Assembly: GCA_014610835.1 (NCBI GenBank)
Contig: QQXM01000031.1
Location: 1-63,021, forward strand
Source: Erysipelotrichaceae bacterium 7770_A6
Lineage (GTDB): Bacteria > Bacillota_I > Bacilli_A > Erysipelotrichales > Erysipelotrichaceae
DNA length: 63,021 nt
Reading direction: 5' to 3'
Part shown: positions 1 to 9,110 of the stretch, in pieces
How positions within the stretch are numbered: position 1 is the first letter of the stretch
Layout of the letters: each line of letters starts with the position of its first letter
Position numbers and translations under genes: made by a program
Notes under the pieces: generated by a model
The model's input: only the letters and a program-made list of their open reading frames with translations
Database searches by the model: none
What the model was told of the DNA's origin: nothing

Positions 1-60
1 CTCCTTTTATAAGTGCTATTTATCTACTATTATTATACAATATTTTCTATTAAAAATCAA
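1..60 (-). promoter_or_regulatory. Promoter and ribosome-binding site of a gene beyond the left edge
   Basis: On the minus strand TTGATT (60-55) and TATAAT (37-32) are separated by exactly 17 bp, and the window ends in ATAAAAGGAG (10-1), a good Shine-Dalgarno sequence. A gene transcribed leftward should therefore start just outside the window. The -35 box overlaps the last codons of the MATE gene, so the two genes are packed tightly. Confidence 0.7.
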
Positions 61-1078
61 CCATATAATGTGACATAGCCATAATTAAAAAGGACACAGT
101 TCCACCAACGATCCAGCTTTCTATCAAGCTGATCATTAGTGTTTTATGACATCTTTCTGGCTGATTTGCCCCAAAGTTCTGTCCGATAATCGTCGTACAT
201 GCCTGTGAGAAGCTATTGACTACAAAGTATCCAATAATTTCAAGATTTCCTGCTGCTGAGCTTCCCGCAACAACATCTGTTCCAAGGGAGTTAACCGCAG
301 ACTGTATTAGAATATTAGAAATTGAAAACACCATTCCCTGCAAGCCAGCTGGTAAACCGATTTGAAGCATTTCCTTTAATAGATCAGCATGAATACGAAA
401 GCGCTGCTTTTCAATTGTTAAAGGTGTTTTTCCTTTCAAAAGGAAGGCAAACAGCAGCATAGATGAAATACCATTGGAAATCACAGTTGCTAAAGCTACA
501 CCATTGACTGTCATACCAATCACAATAACAAAGAATAAATTTAAAATGACATTGACAATACCTGAAATAATCAGACACATCAAAGGTGTTTTTGTATCCC
601 CTTGTGATTGAAAGATTGCTGCTTCAAAGTTATATAGAAATATAACAGGCATGCCACAAAGATACACACGCAAATACAATACTGCCATATCTAAGCAATC
701 ATCTGGAACAGACATCATCTCTAGTGTTATTCTTGCGATACATTGTCCAAGCACTAAAATAAAGAAACCAGAAATAACTGCGACAAGAATTGCTGTATGT
801 GCTGCATTCTCTGCATTTTCTTTATCTTTTCTGCCTGTATAGCGTGAGATTACAACATTGGCACCTAATGAGATACCCGTAAACATCGTAATCAGAATAT
901 TAACTACTGGAGCATTCGCTCCAACAGCTGCCATTGCTTCTTTTCCAACAAACTGTCCAACTACCGCAACATCAGCCGCATTAAACAACTGTTGAAGAAT
1001 GCCTGATGCTGCTAATGGCAAAGCAATCATTAAAATCTTATCCCATAGTGATCCATGGGTCATATCAATCTTTTTCAT
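50..1078 (-). CDS. MATE family multidrug/sodium antiporter, C-terminally truncated
   Basis: Inner-membrane exporter of the MATE family, which expels cationic drugs or metabolites in exchange for Na+ or H+. The N-terminus (MTHGSLWDKILMIALPLAAS, then LQQLFNAADVAVVGQFVG) and the first nine or so membrane segments match the DinF/NorM-like branch. The protein stops at 342 residues, whereas family members have about 440-460, so roughly the last three helices are missing. The stop is followed at once by a promoter and ribosome-binding site for the next gene, leaving no room for the lost part. Function is doubtful. It lies downstream of deoC, behind a hairpin. No strong ribosome-binding site is seen before the ATG. 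Confidence 0.85.
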   Translation of the reverse strand: MKKIDMTHGSLWDKILMIALPLAASGILQQLFNAADVAVVGQFVGKEAMAAVGANAPVVNILITMFTGISLGANVVISRYTGRKDKENAENAAHTAILVAVISGFFILVLGQCIARITLEMMSVPDDCLDMAVLYLRVYLCGMPVIFLYNFEAAIFQSQGDTKTPLMCLIISGIVNVILNLFFVIVIGMTVNGVALATVISNGISSMLLFAFLLKGKTPLTIEKQRFRIHADLLKEMLQIGLPAGLQGMVFSISNILIQSAVNSLGTDVVAGSSAAGNLEIIGYFVVNSFSQACTTIIGQNFGANQPERCHKTLMISLIESWIVGGTVSFLIMAMSHYMVDF

Positions 1079-1130
1079 AATACACTTGGATCAATCAATC
1101 CTTTACCTCTCGTTCAATTTCACACATACA

Positions 1131-1154
1131 AAAGACATACAGTGATGTATGTCT
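1131..1154 (-). terminator. Hairpin terminator after deoC
   Basis: AGACATAC and GTATGTCT form a perfect 8-bp stem with a 6-nt loop. Read leftward it is followed by only a short T run (TTTT). It probably ends the CNNM-rsmE-mtaB-murE-deoC transcript. Confidence 0.55.
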
Positions 1155-1161
1155 ATGTTGT

Positions 1162-1800
1162 TTACATTAATTTTGTACCTGCAGAAGTACCAATTCTTTC
1201 AGCACCTGCTTTAATCATTGCATCAAAGTCTTCTCTTGTTCTAACACCGCCACTTGCTTTCACTTTCACATGAGTTCCTTCTACAGCTTCCTTCATCAGC
1301 TTCACGTCTGCTAATGTTGCTCCACCTGTAGAGAAGCCAGTAGATGTCTTAACAAAGTCTGCACCTGCAGCTACAACATCTTTACATGCTCTTACCTTTT
1401 CTTCATCTGTAAGCAAGCATGTTTCAATGATGACTTTCAGGCAATGTTCACCACAAGCTTCTTTGACAGCTTTGATTTCATTTGTTACATATTCATCATT
1501 GCCATCTTTGAGCTCTCCAATATTGAGTACCATGTCAATTTCATCTGCACCATTATTTAATGCATCTTTTGTTTCAAATACCTTTACAGCTGTTGTATTT
1601 GCGCCTAAAGGAAATCCAATGACGCAGGCAGCCTTGACATCTGTACCTTCTAATTGTGGTTTTACAAATGGAATCCAGCATGGATTTACCATAACTGTAG
1701 CGAAGTCATATGCTTTTGCTTCATCTACAATTTTCTGAACCTGTGCTTTTGTAGATTCAGGTTTTAATAATGTATGATCAATATATTTACTTTTCTTCAT
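1162..1800 (-). CDS. deoC: Deoxyribose-phosphate aldolase
   Basis: Cleaves 2-deoxyribose 5-phosphate to glyceraldehyde 3-phosphate and acetaldehyde, feeding deoxynucleoside carbon into glycolysis. At 212 residues it is the usual length of the bacterial TIM-barrel enzyme. Lys151 in FVKTSTGF is the Schiff-base lysine, Lys181 in KASGG the second active-site lysine, and Asp89 lies in the conserved DEIDMV segment. The start codon follows the murE stop directly, so it is the last gene of a five-gene operon. Its pairing with murE has no metabolic reason I can see. Confidence 0.95.
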   Translation of the reverse strand: MKKSKYIDHTLLKPESTKAQVQKIVDEAKAYDFATVMVNPCWIPFVKPQLEGTDVKAACVIGFPLGANTTAVKVFETKDALNNGADEIDMVLNIGELKDGNDEYVTNEIKAVKEACGEHCLKVIIETCLLTDEEKVRACKDVVAAGADFVKTSTGFSTGGATLADVKLMKEAVEGTHVKVKASGGVRTREDFDAMIKAGAERIGTSAGTKLM

Positions 1801-3255
1801 TTATTTTTCCTCCTTTGCAAAGTAATATCTTTTCAAGACTTCATGAGCTATTGTGTCATCACCTTCATATGGAACTCTTCCAAATTCACGGTAGATGAAT
1901 TTTTCATCTCCCTTTCCTAAGATAATGATCGTATCATTTACATCTGCCAGTTCAATTGCTTCACGAATCGCAGTAAAACGGTCCAGAATCATGACATAGT
2001 TTGTTTTTTCAATACCAGATGCAATTTCTTCAGCAATCTGATGTGGATCCTCATCACGTGGATCATCTTCTGTAAGAATGATCATATCGCAATACTTATC
2101 AAGGATTTTCCCAAAGATTGGGCGTTTGATCACATCTCTTTTACCAGCAGATCCAGTAATTGCGATAATTCTCTTACCCTTTGGTGTAATTGCCGCAGCG
2201 TATTGACATACTTTTTCAATGCCATCTGGCGTATGTGCAAAGTCAATCAGAATGTTAAATGGCTGTCCATCAGAAATTCTCTGCATTCTGCCTTCAATTT
2301 GAGATAGTTTCCTTAAATGTGGAAGCATATCACTGATTGGTAAACCCTTCATATTCAATGAAGCAATCACAGCTAATAAGTTATAGACATTAAATTTCGC
2401 AACAAGGTTTGTTTCCACTTCATATTCCATATTTGAAACTTTTAAAGTAAACTTTGTACGATCTTTTAACAATTGAATATTAGTTGCACGATAATCAGCA
2501 TCATGATCAATCCCGTACGTTACAACTTTACATGGACAATCTTCTACAATTTTCAAACCATATGGATCATCTACATTTGTAACAGCGATCGCATCTTCTT
2601 TTAAATGATCAAACAGTTTTTTCTTGGCATTGAAGTAGTTTGCCATTGTACCATGATAATCAAGATGATCATGTGTAAGATTTGTAAACATCGCTACATC
2701 AAAATCAATAGAATCAACTCTACCCTGTTCAATACCAATGGAACTAGCTTCAAGAGAACATGCCTTCATTCCAGCATCTATCATATCTCTTAAAATACCA
2801 TGTAGATCATCAATATTAGGTGTTGTTAATAAAGGTGGAAGCTTTACATTTCCATATTCAATGGAAATCGTTCCAATATATCCTGTTGGCTGAAATTCAT
2901 TCAAGATATCTCGGATCATGCAGGAAATGGATGACTTTCCATTTGTACCTGTTACACCGAACATCAGCAGCTTATGACTAGGATAACCATAGAAGGCATC
3001 TGCAACTTTATTAAATGCCTGTACGACATCTTTAACACGGATATATGTAATATCATCTCTCATATGAGAGATTGGATCTGAATAGATAATAACTTTTGCA
3101 CCATTATCAATTGCCTGATCAATGAACTTATGTCCATCAAACATCATTCCCTTGACGCAGAAAAAGATTGCATCCGGTCTTTTCTTTCTGCTGTCTGCCA
3201 TCAGGCTTTTAATTTCAATATCTGGTACGTTTTCAAACAATTCCGTTAACTTCAA
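1801..3255 (-). CDS. murE: UDP-N-acetylmuramoyl-tripeptide synthetase (MurE ligase)
   Basis: Cytoplasmic Mur ligase that adds the third amino acid to UDP-MurNAc-L-Ala-D-Glu. The ATP loop GVTGTNGKSS and the central domain are clear. I chose the TTG start at 3255 because the protein then begins MKLTELFENV, the usual MurE opening; TTG lies one base after the mtaB stop, and AGAAAGG 12 nt upstream can serve as ribosome-binding site. In-frame GTG (3264) and ATG (3279) codons are possible but give atypical N-termini. The specificity loop reads DDPRDEDP: Arg as in diaminopimelate enzymes, but Asp-Asp rather than Asp-Asn, so the third residue (lysine or diaminopimelate) cannot be decided. Confidence 0.92.
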   Translation of the reverse strand: MKLTELFENVPDIEIKSLMADSRKKRPDAIFFCVKGMMFDGHKFIDQAIDNGAKVIIYSDPISHMRDDITYIRVKDVVQAFNKVADAFYGYPSHKLLMFGVTGTNGKSSISCMIRDILNEFQPTGYIGTISIEYGNVKLPPLLTTPNIDDLHGILRDMIDAGMKACSLEASSIGIEQGRVDSIDFDVAMFTNLTHDHLDYHGTMANYFNAKKKLFDHLKEDAIAVTNVDDPYGLKIVEDCPCKVVTYGIDHDADYRATNIQLLKDRTKFTLKVSNMEYEVETNLVAKFNVYNLLAVIASLNMKGLPISDMLPHLRKLSQIEGRMQRISDGQPFNILIDFAHTPDGIEKVCQYAAAITPKGKRIIAITGSAGKRDVIKRPIFGKILDKYCDMIILTEDDPRDEDPHQIAEEIASGIEKTNYVMILDRFTAIREAIELADVNDTIIILGKGDEKFIYREFGRVPYEGDDTIAHEVLKRYYFAKEEK

Positions 3256-3256
3256 A

Positions 3257-4531
3257 TCAATCACTGACCTTTCTAGCATACATTTGATGATCTTCATACC
3301 GTTCCAGTACAACAGTATATTTCTCACCATGTACTAATTCTTCTTCTATTTTTACAGGAATATATTCCGAAGTATGTCCCGTCGTATAACCATCTTTGAC
3401 CCATTCCGCAATGATTTCCGCTCTTTCATTTACTTTTGAAAGCTGATATGTATCATACAGCTGTTCACTTAATGCAATACATTTCTTTGTACGAAGCTTT
3501 TTCACTTGTGGATCAATCTGACCATTCATTTTTGCGGCTGCTGTTCCTTCACGCAACGAATACGGAAATACATGCAAAAATGAAAAGTGACATTTTTTCA
3601 AAAATTCATACGTCTCTAAAAATTCTTGTTCTGATTCCTGTGGAAAGCCGGTAATCAAATCTGTTGAAATCGATACACCTGGAATTTCCTTACGAATCTT
3701 CTCTATTTTAGCATAATATTCTTCTGTATCGTATGGTCGATGCATACGTTTTAATACAGAATCACATCCAGACTGTAAAGGAATATGTAAAAATTTTGTC
3801 ATCCTGTCATTCTCTTTCATCAATTGAATTAAATCATCACTGACTTCCGTTATTTCAATTGATGAAATACGAATACGCACATTTTCTGTTTCTATCAGAA
3901 TACGTCGAATGATATCTGTTAATGTAATATTGTATTCTTTTCCATATCGTCCTGTATGAATGCCTGTTAAAACAATTTCTTTATATTTTTTACTTAATCT
4001 TTTTGCTTCCGCTATAACAAGATCAGGTTCCATGCTTCTTTCTCTTCCTCTTGCATATGGAATGATGCAATAGGAACAGAATTGATTACATCCATCCTGA
4101 ATCTTTAAATCACATCTTGCCTTTGAATCATGTACAGAAGATGTAAAAGAATCAAACGGAACATTTTCTAAAGAAGCAATATCTCTGATTTTTTTATGAT
4201 CCTTTAAATACTGTTCAATGTATTGTGGCAGCTTCTTTTTATTCGCACTTCCCACTAGAATATCTGCTTCTTCCAGCAATCCATCATTTACCTGAACATA
4301 GCATCCAACTAACGCAGTGATTTCGTCTTCTTTGATACGTTTTGCCTGATGCAGAATCTTTCTGGATTTGGCAGCAGCAGTATTTGTTACTGCACACGTA
4401 AATACAATTGTAGCATCTGGCTGTTCATCGAAGGAAACTCTTGTGTGCCCATTGTTTGAAAGCATTTCACTGACTGCTTCTGCTTCAAATGCATTGACTT
4501 TGCACCCTAAATTAACGATTGCATATTTCAT
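3257..4531 (-). CDS. mtaB: tRNA t6A37 methylthiotransferase MtaB
   Basis: Radical-SAM enzyme that converts N6-threonylcarbamoyladenosine at position 37 of some tRNAs to its 2-methylthio form. It has the three domains of the family in 424 residues: an N-terminal UPF0004 domain with Cys10 (NLGCKVNAFEAE) and further cysteines in FTCAVTN and LVGCYVQ for the second Fe-S cluster; the radical-SAM motif CNQFCSYCIIPYARG; and a C-terminal TRAM domain ending in ERYEDHQMYARK. The ATG overlaps the rsmE stop by 4 bp, so translation is coupled. Its Fe-S needs would be met by the Suf system at 24.8-29.5 kb. Confidence 0.93.
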   Translation of the reverse strand: MKYAIVNLGCKVNAFEAEAVSEMLSNNGHTRVSFDEQPDATIVFTCAVTNTAAAKSRKILHQAKRIKEDEITALVGCYVQVNDGLLEEADILVGSANKKKLPQYIEQYLKDHKKIRDIASLENVPFDSFTSSVHDSKARCDLKIQDGCNQFCSYCIIPYARGRERSMEPDLVIAEAKRLSKKYKEIVLTGIHTGRYGKEYNITLTDIIRRILIETENVRIRISSIEITEVSDDLIQLMKENDRMTKFLHIPLQSGCDSVLKRMHRPYDTEEYYAKIEKIRKEIPGVSISTDLITGFPQESEQEFLETYEFLKKCHFSFLHVFPYSLREGTAAAKMNGQIDPQVKKLRTKKCIALSEQLYDTYQLSKVNERAEIIAEWVKDGYTTGHTSEYIPVKIEEELVHGEKYTVVLERYEDHQMYARKVSD

Positions 4532-5250
4532 TTTCTATCCTCATACATTTCACTTAAAATACTGCATGCATACATTGCGGCTGTTTCTGCACGCAAGATA
4601 CGTGAGCCTAGTGTAATGGAAGTAAATCCCATGGATTCCATTTCTTCCACTTCCTGATTAGAAAAACCGCCTTCACATCCAATGACTACCGTAATGGATT
4701 GCTTATCTTTTGCACATTCACTTAAAAAATTTGCTTTTCCATAAGAATTTTCATAACAGGCATAGTTTGCCTGTGAGAGATACTGATTCAGCTGCTTAAA
4801 AGGAACAATATCAGTCACTTCAGGAATGCAGTTTCTTTTACATTGTTCACTTGCTTCCTGTACAATTGCATTCCATCTTGTTTTCAACTTGTCAGCCTTT
4901 TCTTTTTTAGAACGCACAACACATCTGCTGCTTTCAAATGGAACAATTCTTTTTACACCTAATTCTGTTGCTTTCTGTAAAACAAGCTCAAATTTTTCCC
5001 TGCGAATCAAGGCAACAGCTAAAGTAACATCACAAAGAGATTCATGAATGCTATCGTCTTTTTCATAAACATGTGCAATAAATTCTTTGTCTTTTGTATA
5101 TGCTTCCGCAAAATATGCCTGTCCTTGATAGACAAGTCTAACTTTTTCGTGATCAAGACGAACAACAGTTTTTGCATGATGTGCCTGTTCTTTTGTGAAA
5201 ATATAATCTTCACCTACATGTAATGGTGTATCTACAAAATATTGCTGCAT
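4528..5250 (-). CDS. rsmE: 16S rRNA (uracil-1498-N3)-methyltransferase RsmE
   Basis: SPOUT-class methyltransferase that methylates U1498 of 16S rRNA. At 240 residues it has the expected length: an N-terminal PUA-like part (MQQYFVDTPLHVGEDYIF) and a C-terminal knotted SAM-binding part with IGCEGGFSNQEVEEM and LGSRILRAETAAMYA, both hallmarks of the family. It starts 21 nt after the CNNM gene and ends in a 4-bp overlap with mtaB. The segment before the ATG is pyrimidine-rich with no Shine-Dalgarno sequence, so translation may depend on coupling. Confidence 0.93.
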   Translation of the reverse strand: MQQYFVDTPLHVGEDYIFTKEQAHHAKTVVRLDHEKVRLVYQGQAYFAEAYTKDKEFIAHVYEKDDSIHESLCDVTLAVALIRREKFELVLQKATELGVKRIVPFESSRCVVRSKKEKADKLKTRWNAIVQEASEQCKRNCIPEVTDIVPFKQLNQYLSQANYACYENSYGKANFLSECAKDKQSITVVIGCEGGFSNQEVEEMESMGFTSITLGSRILRAETAAMYACSILSEMYEDRK

Positions 5251-5271
5251 AGTTCAAAAAGGAAAACGAGA

Positions 5272-6534
5272 TCAATCGTTTTCCTTATCCTCCTCTTCTT
5301 TTTGAATTTCTACCTTCACTTCAAGTACTTTTCTTTGATCTGCTTTTGTAATTGTAACATGAAGGTTTTTATAATCGAATTCTTCATTCACTTTTGGAAT
5401 GTGATGTAATTCAGCGATTGCCCAGCCAGAAACAGTAATAAAGTCAAATTCTTCATCCTCTTCTTCTACACCAAATCGATCAATCAGATCATCAATTTCG
5501 GCATCGCCTTTTACCATCCAAGTATAGTCATCTACCTTTGTATAAAAATCTTCTACTACATCGTGTTCATCCCAGATTTCACCAACAAGTTCTTCAATGA
5601 TATCTTCCAGTGTAATAATACCTTCTGTTCCACCATATTCATCTAGTACAACTGCCATGTGTAATTTTGCAGCCTGTAATTGTTTCATACATGTAGAAAT
5701 CTGTGTATTTGGAGATGTATAGATCACTGGCTTAATGATTCTACGAATTGGTCCCTTGTTGTTGTGATACATGAGCTCATAGAAATCTTTTTCATGAATG
5801 ACACCAACAATATTATCAACCGTGTTTTCATAAACAGGCAATCTAGAAAAGGAATTAAAGCGGAATGCCTTTTCAATCTGTTCATGAGAGGATGCAATAT
5901 TTACCGCAACGATATCAACACGTGGTGTTAATACGTCTTTCACATCTAAATCATTAAATTCAATCGCTGCAGAAATCAAATCACTTTCATGTTCTTCCAG
6001 GTTTCCGTCTTTTTCTGCTTCATCAACCATTGTAATCAATTCATCAGAAATATCTCCTTCATCCTGTTCAATATGAGCAAAATGATTTACAAGCCATGTC
6101 CAGCCTTTCAAGACAATTGTGAGTGGTGTGAAAACAAATTCAAAGAAATTCACTACACCTACCGTAGCACATGCAAACTTTTCAGGTGCCTGCTTAGCTA
6201 AGGATTTTGGAGCGATTTCACCAAACAGCAGTGTAATGACTGTAATCACAATTGTTGAAACTGTAGGACCTTTGCCACCTTTTAGAATCAATGAAAACAA
6301 CAGCGTACTGATTGTCGCTGAAGCAATATTGACAATGTTATTACCAATCAATACAGAAGTTAAAAATTTATCAAAATCATCTAATATAACAAGAACACTG
6401 CTGGCTTTCGTATTGCCATCATTTGCCATGTTTTTTAAACGAATTTTTGATGAACTAGAATATGCTGTCTCCGTCGCAGAAAACAGACCAGAAAATAAAG
6501 TCAAAATTACAATCGCAATAATATAGGTACTCAT
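5272..6534 (-). CDS. CNNM/CorB-type transport protein (hemolysin family, CBS domains)
   Basis: Membrane protein of the CNNM/CorC-HlyC family, linked in other bacteria to Mg2+ or other cation export. Order in 420 residues: an N-terminal DUF21 domain with three to four membrane segments (about 1-190, including FSGLFSATETAYSS), a CBS pair (about 200-335, with LTPRVDIVAVN and LAVVLDEYGGTEGIITLEDI in the second repeat), and a C-terminal CorC_HlyC domain (about 345-410) followed by a Lys/Glu-rich tail. It is the first gene of its operon, with a clear upstream promoter. The transported ion cannot be told from sequence. Confidence 0.85.
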   Translation of the reverse strand: MSTYIIAIVILTLFSGLFSATETAYSSSSKIRLKNMANDGNTKASSVLVILDDFDKFLTSVLIGNNIVNIASATISTLLFSLILKGGKGPTVSTIVITVITLLFGEIAPKSLAKQAPEKFACATVGVVNFFEFVFTPLTIVLKGWTWLVNHFAHIEQDEGDISDELITMVDEAEKDGNLEEHESDLISAAIEFNDLDVKDVLTPRVDIVAVNIASSHEQIEKAFRFNSFSRLPVYENTVDNIVGVIHEKDFYELMYHNNKGPIRRIIKPVIYTSPNTQISTCMKQLQAAKLHMAVVLDEYGGTEGIITLEDIIEELVGEIWDEHDVVEDFYTKVDDYTWMVKGDAEIDDLIDRFGVEEEDEEFDFITVSGWAIAELHHIPKVNEEFDYKNLHVTITKADQRKVLEVKVEIQKEEEDKEND

Positions 6535-6589
6535 AAGGCAATGACCTCATTTCTTGTATGTATATTAAGCGGTATCGAAGAATCTTCCA

Positions 6590-6649
6590 AAATAATTACC
6601 TCTCTTTAAATATGTCAAGAATTATAGCATCTAACATGCTTTGAGTAAA
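6590..6649 (-). promoter_or_regulatory. Promoters of the CNNM-rsmE-mtaB-murE-deoC operon
   Basis: The main candidate is TTTACT (6649-6644), a 17-bp spacer and a perfect TATAAT (6626-6621) preceded by TGC, an extended -10. A second candidate further downstream has a perfect TTGACA (6618-6613) with TTATTT 17 bp away (6595-6590). Both point at the CNNM gene. Confidence 0.65.
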
Positions 6650-6655
6650 TATCAG

Positions 6656-7525
6656 CTAAAATGCATTTCCATGAACTTGCTGATCATCTACAAAGAATGA
6701 AAATGCAATCTGGATATCTCTTTCCCAGACTCTCCACTCATGATCTCCTTTTCCTAAGGACCACTTTGCTTCCATTCCAATTTCTTTCAAGAATGCCTTG
6801 AATGGTTCAATTTCATTCTTGAAGATAGAATCGTCTGTTCCACATGTAAATAACATCTCAGGAAGTTTTGATACATCAGCTTCCTTCATTTTTCTTCTTA
6901 GATTGTAATAAGAATCAAGATATGCATCTACAGAACCAACATTATGCATACAGTTATACAATCTCTGCTTAGAATGCATTACATCATTATTTGATATAAC
7001 TTCATCTATTGATAAAGCATACAGCTTTTCTAATTCCTGTTTGTCATTTTCCATATCTGATGGCAGATAGGAAAGAATAGCAGCTTTCGCAAATAATTGT
7101 GGGTATTTTAATGCAAAATGCAATGTACCTTTGCCACCCATAGATAAACCTGCAATAAAGTTATCTTCTCTTTTATTAGAAGCAGGCAGCCAGTTGTATA
7201 CAAGTGGCATCAGTTCATCAACAATATACTTTTCAGCATTTAATCCTAAAGTAAATGTTGGCCAGTCTTCATAATCCGCATTTGCAATACCAGGCATCAC
7301 TACAATAAAATTCTTTTCACATGCATATGTCTCAATATTGCTTTTACGGATCCAGTCAGAGTATCCGCCAAAAGTTCCATGTAAAAGCCATAGAACACGA
7401 TACTTAGCCTTGTTTTCATAAAAGTCCTTACATGAAATATCTCTTGGTTTATCCGGAACAATGATATTTACATTCTGATTGCTTCCCATATATTCTGATT
7501 CAAAATCTAAAGTAATTAACGCCAT
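6656..7525 (-). CDS. Alpha/beta-hydrolase esterase (esterase D-like)
   Basis: Putative carboxylic-ester hydrolase of the esterase-D / tributyrin-esterase type, 289 residues, with no signal peptide and so probably cytoplasmic. The nucleophile elbow GLSMGGKG holds the catalytic Ser; YRVLWLLHGTFGGYSDWIRK carries the oxyanion-hole region; GTDDSIFKNE and KGDHEWRVWE supply the likely catalytic Asp and His. S-formylglutathione hydrolases and feruloyl or acetyl-xylan esterases share this fold, so the substrate is open. Its ribosome-binding site AAAAGGAG lies in the end of the preceding gene, so the two are co-transcribed. Confidence 0.8.
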   Translation of the reverse strand: MALITLDFESEYMGSNQNVNIIVPDKPRDISCKDFYENKAKYRVLWLLHGTFGGYSDWIRKSNIETYACEKNFIVVMPGIANADYEDWPTFTLGLNAEKYIVDELMPLVYNWLPASNKREDNFIAGLSMGGKGTLHFALKYPQLFAKAAILSYLPSDMENDKQELEKLYALSIDEVISNNDVMHSKQRLYNCMHNVGSVDAYLDSYYNLRRKMKEADVSKLPEMLFTCGTDDSIFKNEIEPFKAFLKEIGMEAKWSLGKGDHEWRVWERDIQIAFSFFVDDQQVHGNAF

Positions 7526-7527
7526 AC

Positions 7528-7944
7528 TTATTCTCCTTTTTTGTCAAACACCATTTCATCTACAAGTCTACATGCGATACGAACACAGTCTTCACATTCA
7601 CAAAGAACATTTCCTGTTTCAATACCTTTAATATCTCTACAGCGTAATGCACCAACATTCTTTTCAAATGTTTTTAATAAATTTCGTATTTTTGGATATG
7701 TCGATGCCTTAGAATCAGGATGATCTAAATGACATGTTGATGACATAACTGACTGGATCATGCATGCAGCATTTAATGCACCACAGGTACCAAGCGTACA
7801 GCCTAGACCTGAACCAAAGCCTTCTGATAAAGCAAACAGTTGCTTTTCATCCATTCCCAATTCTTCTGCATATGCACATAAAACAGCCTGTGCACAATTG
7901 TATCCATTATTTCTTTTAATTACCGCAATATCTTCATGTTTCAT
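7528..7944 (-). CDS. C_GCAxxG_C_C family protein
   Basis: Small cysteine-rich cytoplasmic protein (138 residues) of the C_GCAxxG_C_C family, thought to be redox- or metal-related but without an established reaction. Visible are YNCAQAVL near the N-terminus, GLGCTLGTCGALNAACM in the middle, and the C-terminal CECEDCVRIACRLVDE; the usual GCA motif is GCTLG here. It starts 15 bp after the ftsZ terminator hairpin, so it is either read through from ftsAZ or served by a promoter inside ftsZ. It forms an operon with the esterase gene. Confidence 0.75.
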   Translation of the reverse strand: MKHEDIAVIKRNNGYNCAQAVLCAYAEELGMDEKQLFALSEGFGSGLGCTLGTCGALNAACMIQSVMSSTCHLDHPDSKASTYPKIRNLLKTFEKNVGALRCRDIKGIETGNVLCECEDCVRIACRLVDEMVFDKKGE

Positions 7945-7959
7945 ACTAACCTCAAATTG

Positions 7960-7984
7960 AAAAAGGCTGTTGATTCAACAGCCT
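7960..7984 (-). terminator. Terminator after ftsZ
   Basis: AGGCTGTT and AACAGCCT form an 8-bp GC-rich stem around a 5-nt loop. Read leftward it is followed by TTTTT. It sits between the ftsZ stop and the ribosome-binding site of the C_GCAxxG_C_C gene, leaving almost no room for a separate promoter. Confidence 0.75.
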
Positions 7985-7990
7985 GTAATA

Positions 7991-9097
7991 TTAGTTTCTT
8001 GTGAAAAAGCTTGGAATGATATTATCATCATCGTCGCTTGATTCTCCACCAAAGGAAATATCATCGCCATCACTGGAAGCAACAACGCCAGATACAGGAG
8101 CGCTGTTAATTACAGGACTCTTTTCTGCTGCTGGTCCATCACTAGGAATAGATTCAGGCTTTGGTAAATCAAAACCAGTAGCGATAACAGATACGATGCA
8201 GGAATCACCAATCTTATCATTGATAGCTACACCGAAGATAATATCAATATCATTACCTGCAGCATTTCTAATGAATTCTACAGCTTCACTGGCATCATAG
8301 GCACTCATTGTTGCACCACCTGTAACGTTGATGATTGCACTCTTAGCACCCTTGATCTGTGCTTCAAGCAATGGAGACTGAATTGCTCTTTCAGCAGCTT
8401 CAGAAGCCTTGTTATCACCTTCAGCCATACCAATTCCGAATAATGCAGAACCCTGACCTTCCATAACAGATTTAATATCTGCGAAGTCGAGGTTGATCAT
8501 TGCTGGAACAGCAATCAAGTCTGTAATTGTCTGTACGCCCTGACGTAAGATATTATCAGCTTCCTTGAATGCATCTTCAAATGGAATATGACCGATAACT
8601 TCAAGAACCTTGTTATTGGAAATAATAATTAATGAGTCAACATATTCTTTTAACTGTTCAAGACCCTGTTCAGCCTGCACCATTCTCTTCTTACCTTCGA
8701 ATGAGAAAGGCTTTGTTACGATACCAACAGTTAAGCATCCAAGTTCCTTGGCAACCTTAGCAAACATAGGAGCTGCACCAGTACCAGTACCGCCTCCCAT
8801 ACCAGCTGTAATGAAAACCATATCTGCGCCTTCCATTGCCTTACGGATATCATCTTCAGATTCAACTGCTGCCTTACGTCCATTATCTGGATTGCCGCCA
8901 GCACCCAAACCTTCTTTACCTAACTGAATTTTATTAGCAACTGGAGATACATCCAAAGCCTGCAAGTCAGTGTTAGCTACATAGAATTCAACACCCTGAA
9001 CACCATCAGCTACCATTCTATTTACTGCATTGCTTCCTGCACCACCAATTCCAAATACTTTAATTTTTGCAATTTGATTATATTCTAAATCTGCCAT
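7991..9097 (-). CDS. ftsZ: Cell division protein FtsZ
   Basis: Tubulin-like GTPase that assembles the Z-ring at midcell. In 368 residues it shows GIGGAGSNAVNRM (17-28), the tubulin signature GGGTGTGAAP (101-110), the T7 region with NLDFADIKSVM, an acidic variable linker and the conserved C-terminal peptide DDDNIIPSFFTRN that binds FtsA and other partners. A good ribosome-binding site (AAGGGAGAGAAG) precedes the ATG, 13 bp after ftsA. It lies about 50 kb from the mraZ-mraY cluster in this window. Confidence 0.98.
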   Translation of the reverse strand: MADLEYNQIAKIKVFGIGGAGSNAVNRMVADGVQGVEFYVANTDLQALDVSPVANKIQLGKEGLGAGGNPDNGRKAAVESEDDIRKAMEGADMVFITAGMGGGTGTGAAPMFAKVAKELGCLTVGIVTKPFSFEGKKRMVQAEQGLEQLKEYVDSLIIISNNKVLEVIGHIPFEDAFKEADNILRQGVQTITDLIAVPAMINLDFADIKSVMEGQGSALFGIGMAEGDNKASEAAERAIQSPLLEAQIKGAKSAIINVTGGATMSAYDASEAVEFIRNAAGNDIDIIFGVAINDKIGDSCIVSVIATGFDLPKPESIPSDGPAAEKSPVINSAPVSGVVASSDGDDISFGGESSDDDDNIIPSFFTRN

Positions 9098-9110
9098 GTT
9101 CTTCTCTCCC

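Noticed and set aside
6119-6526. Plus-strand open frame of 135 codons opposite the CNNM gene
   Set aside because: Antisense to a conserved gene, no recognisable domain, no ribosome-binding site.
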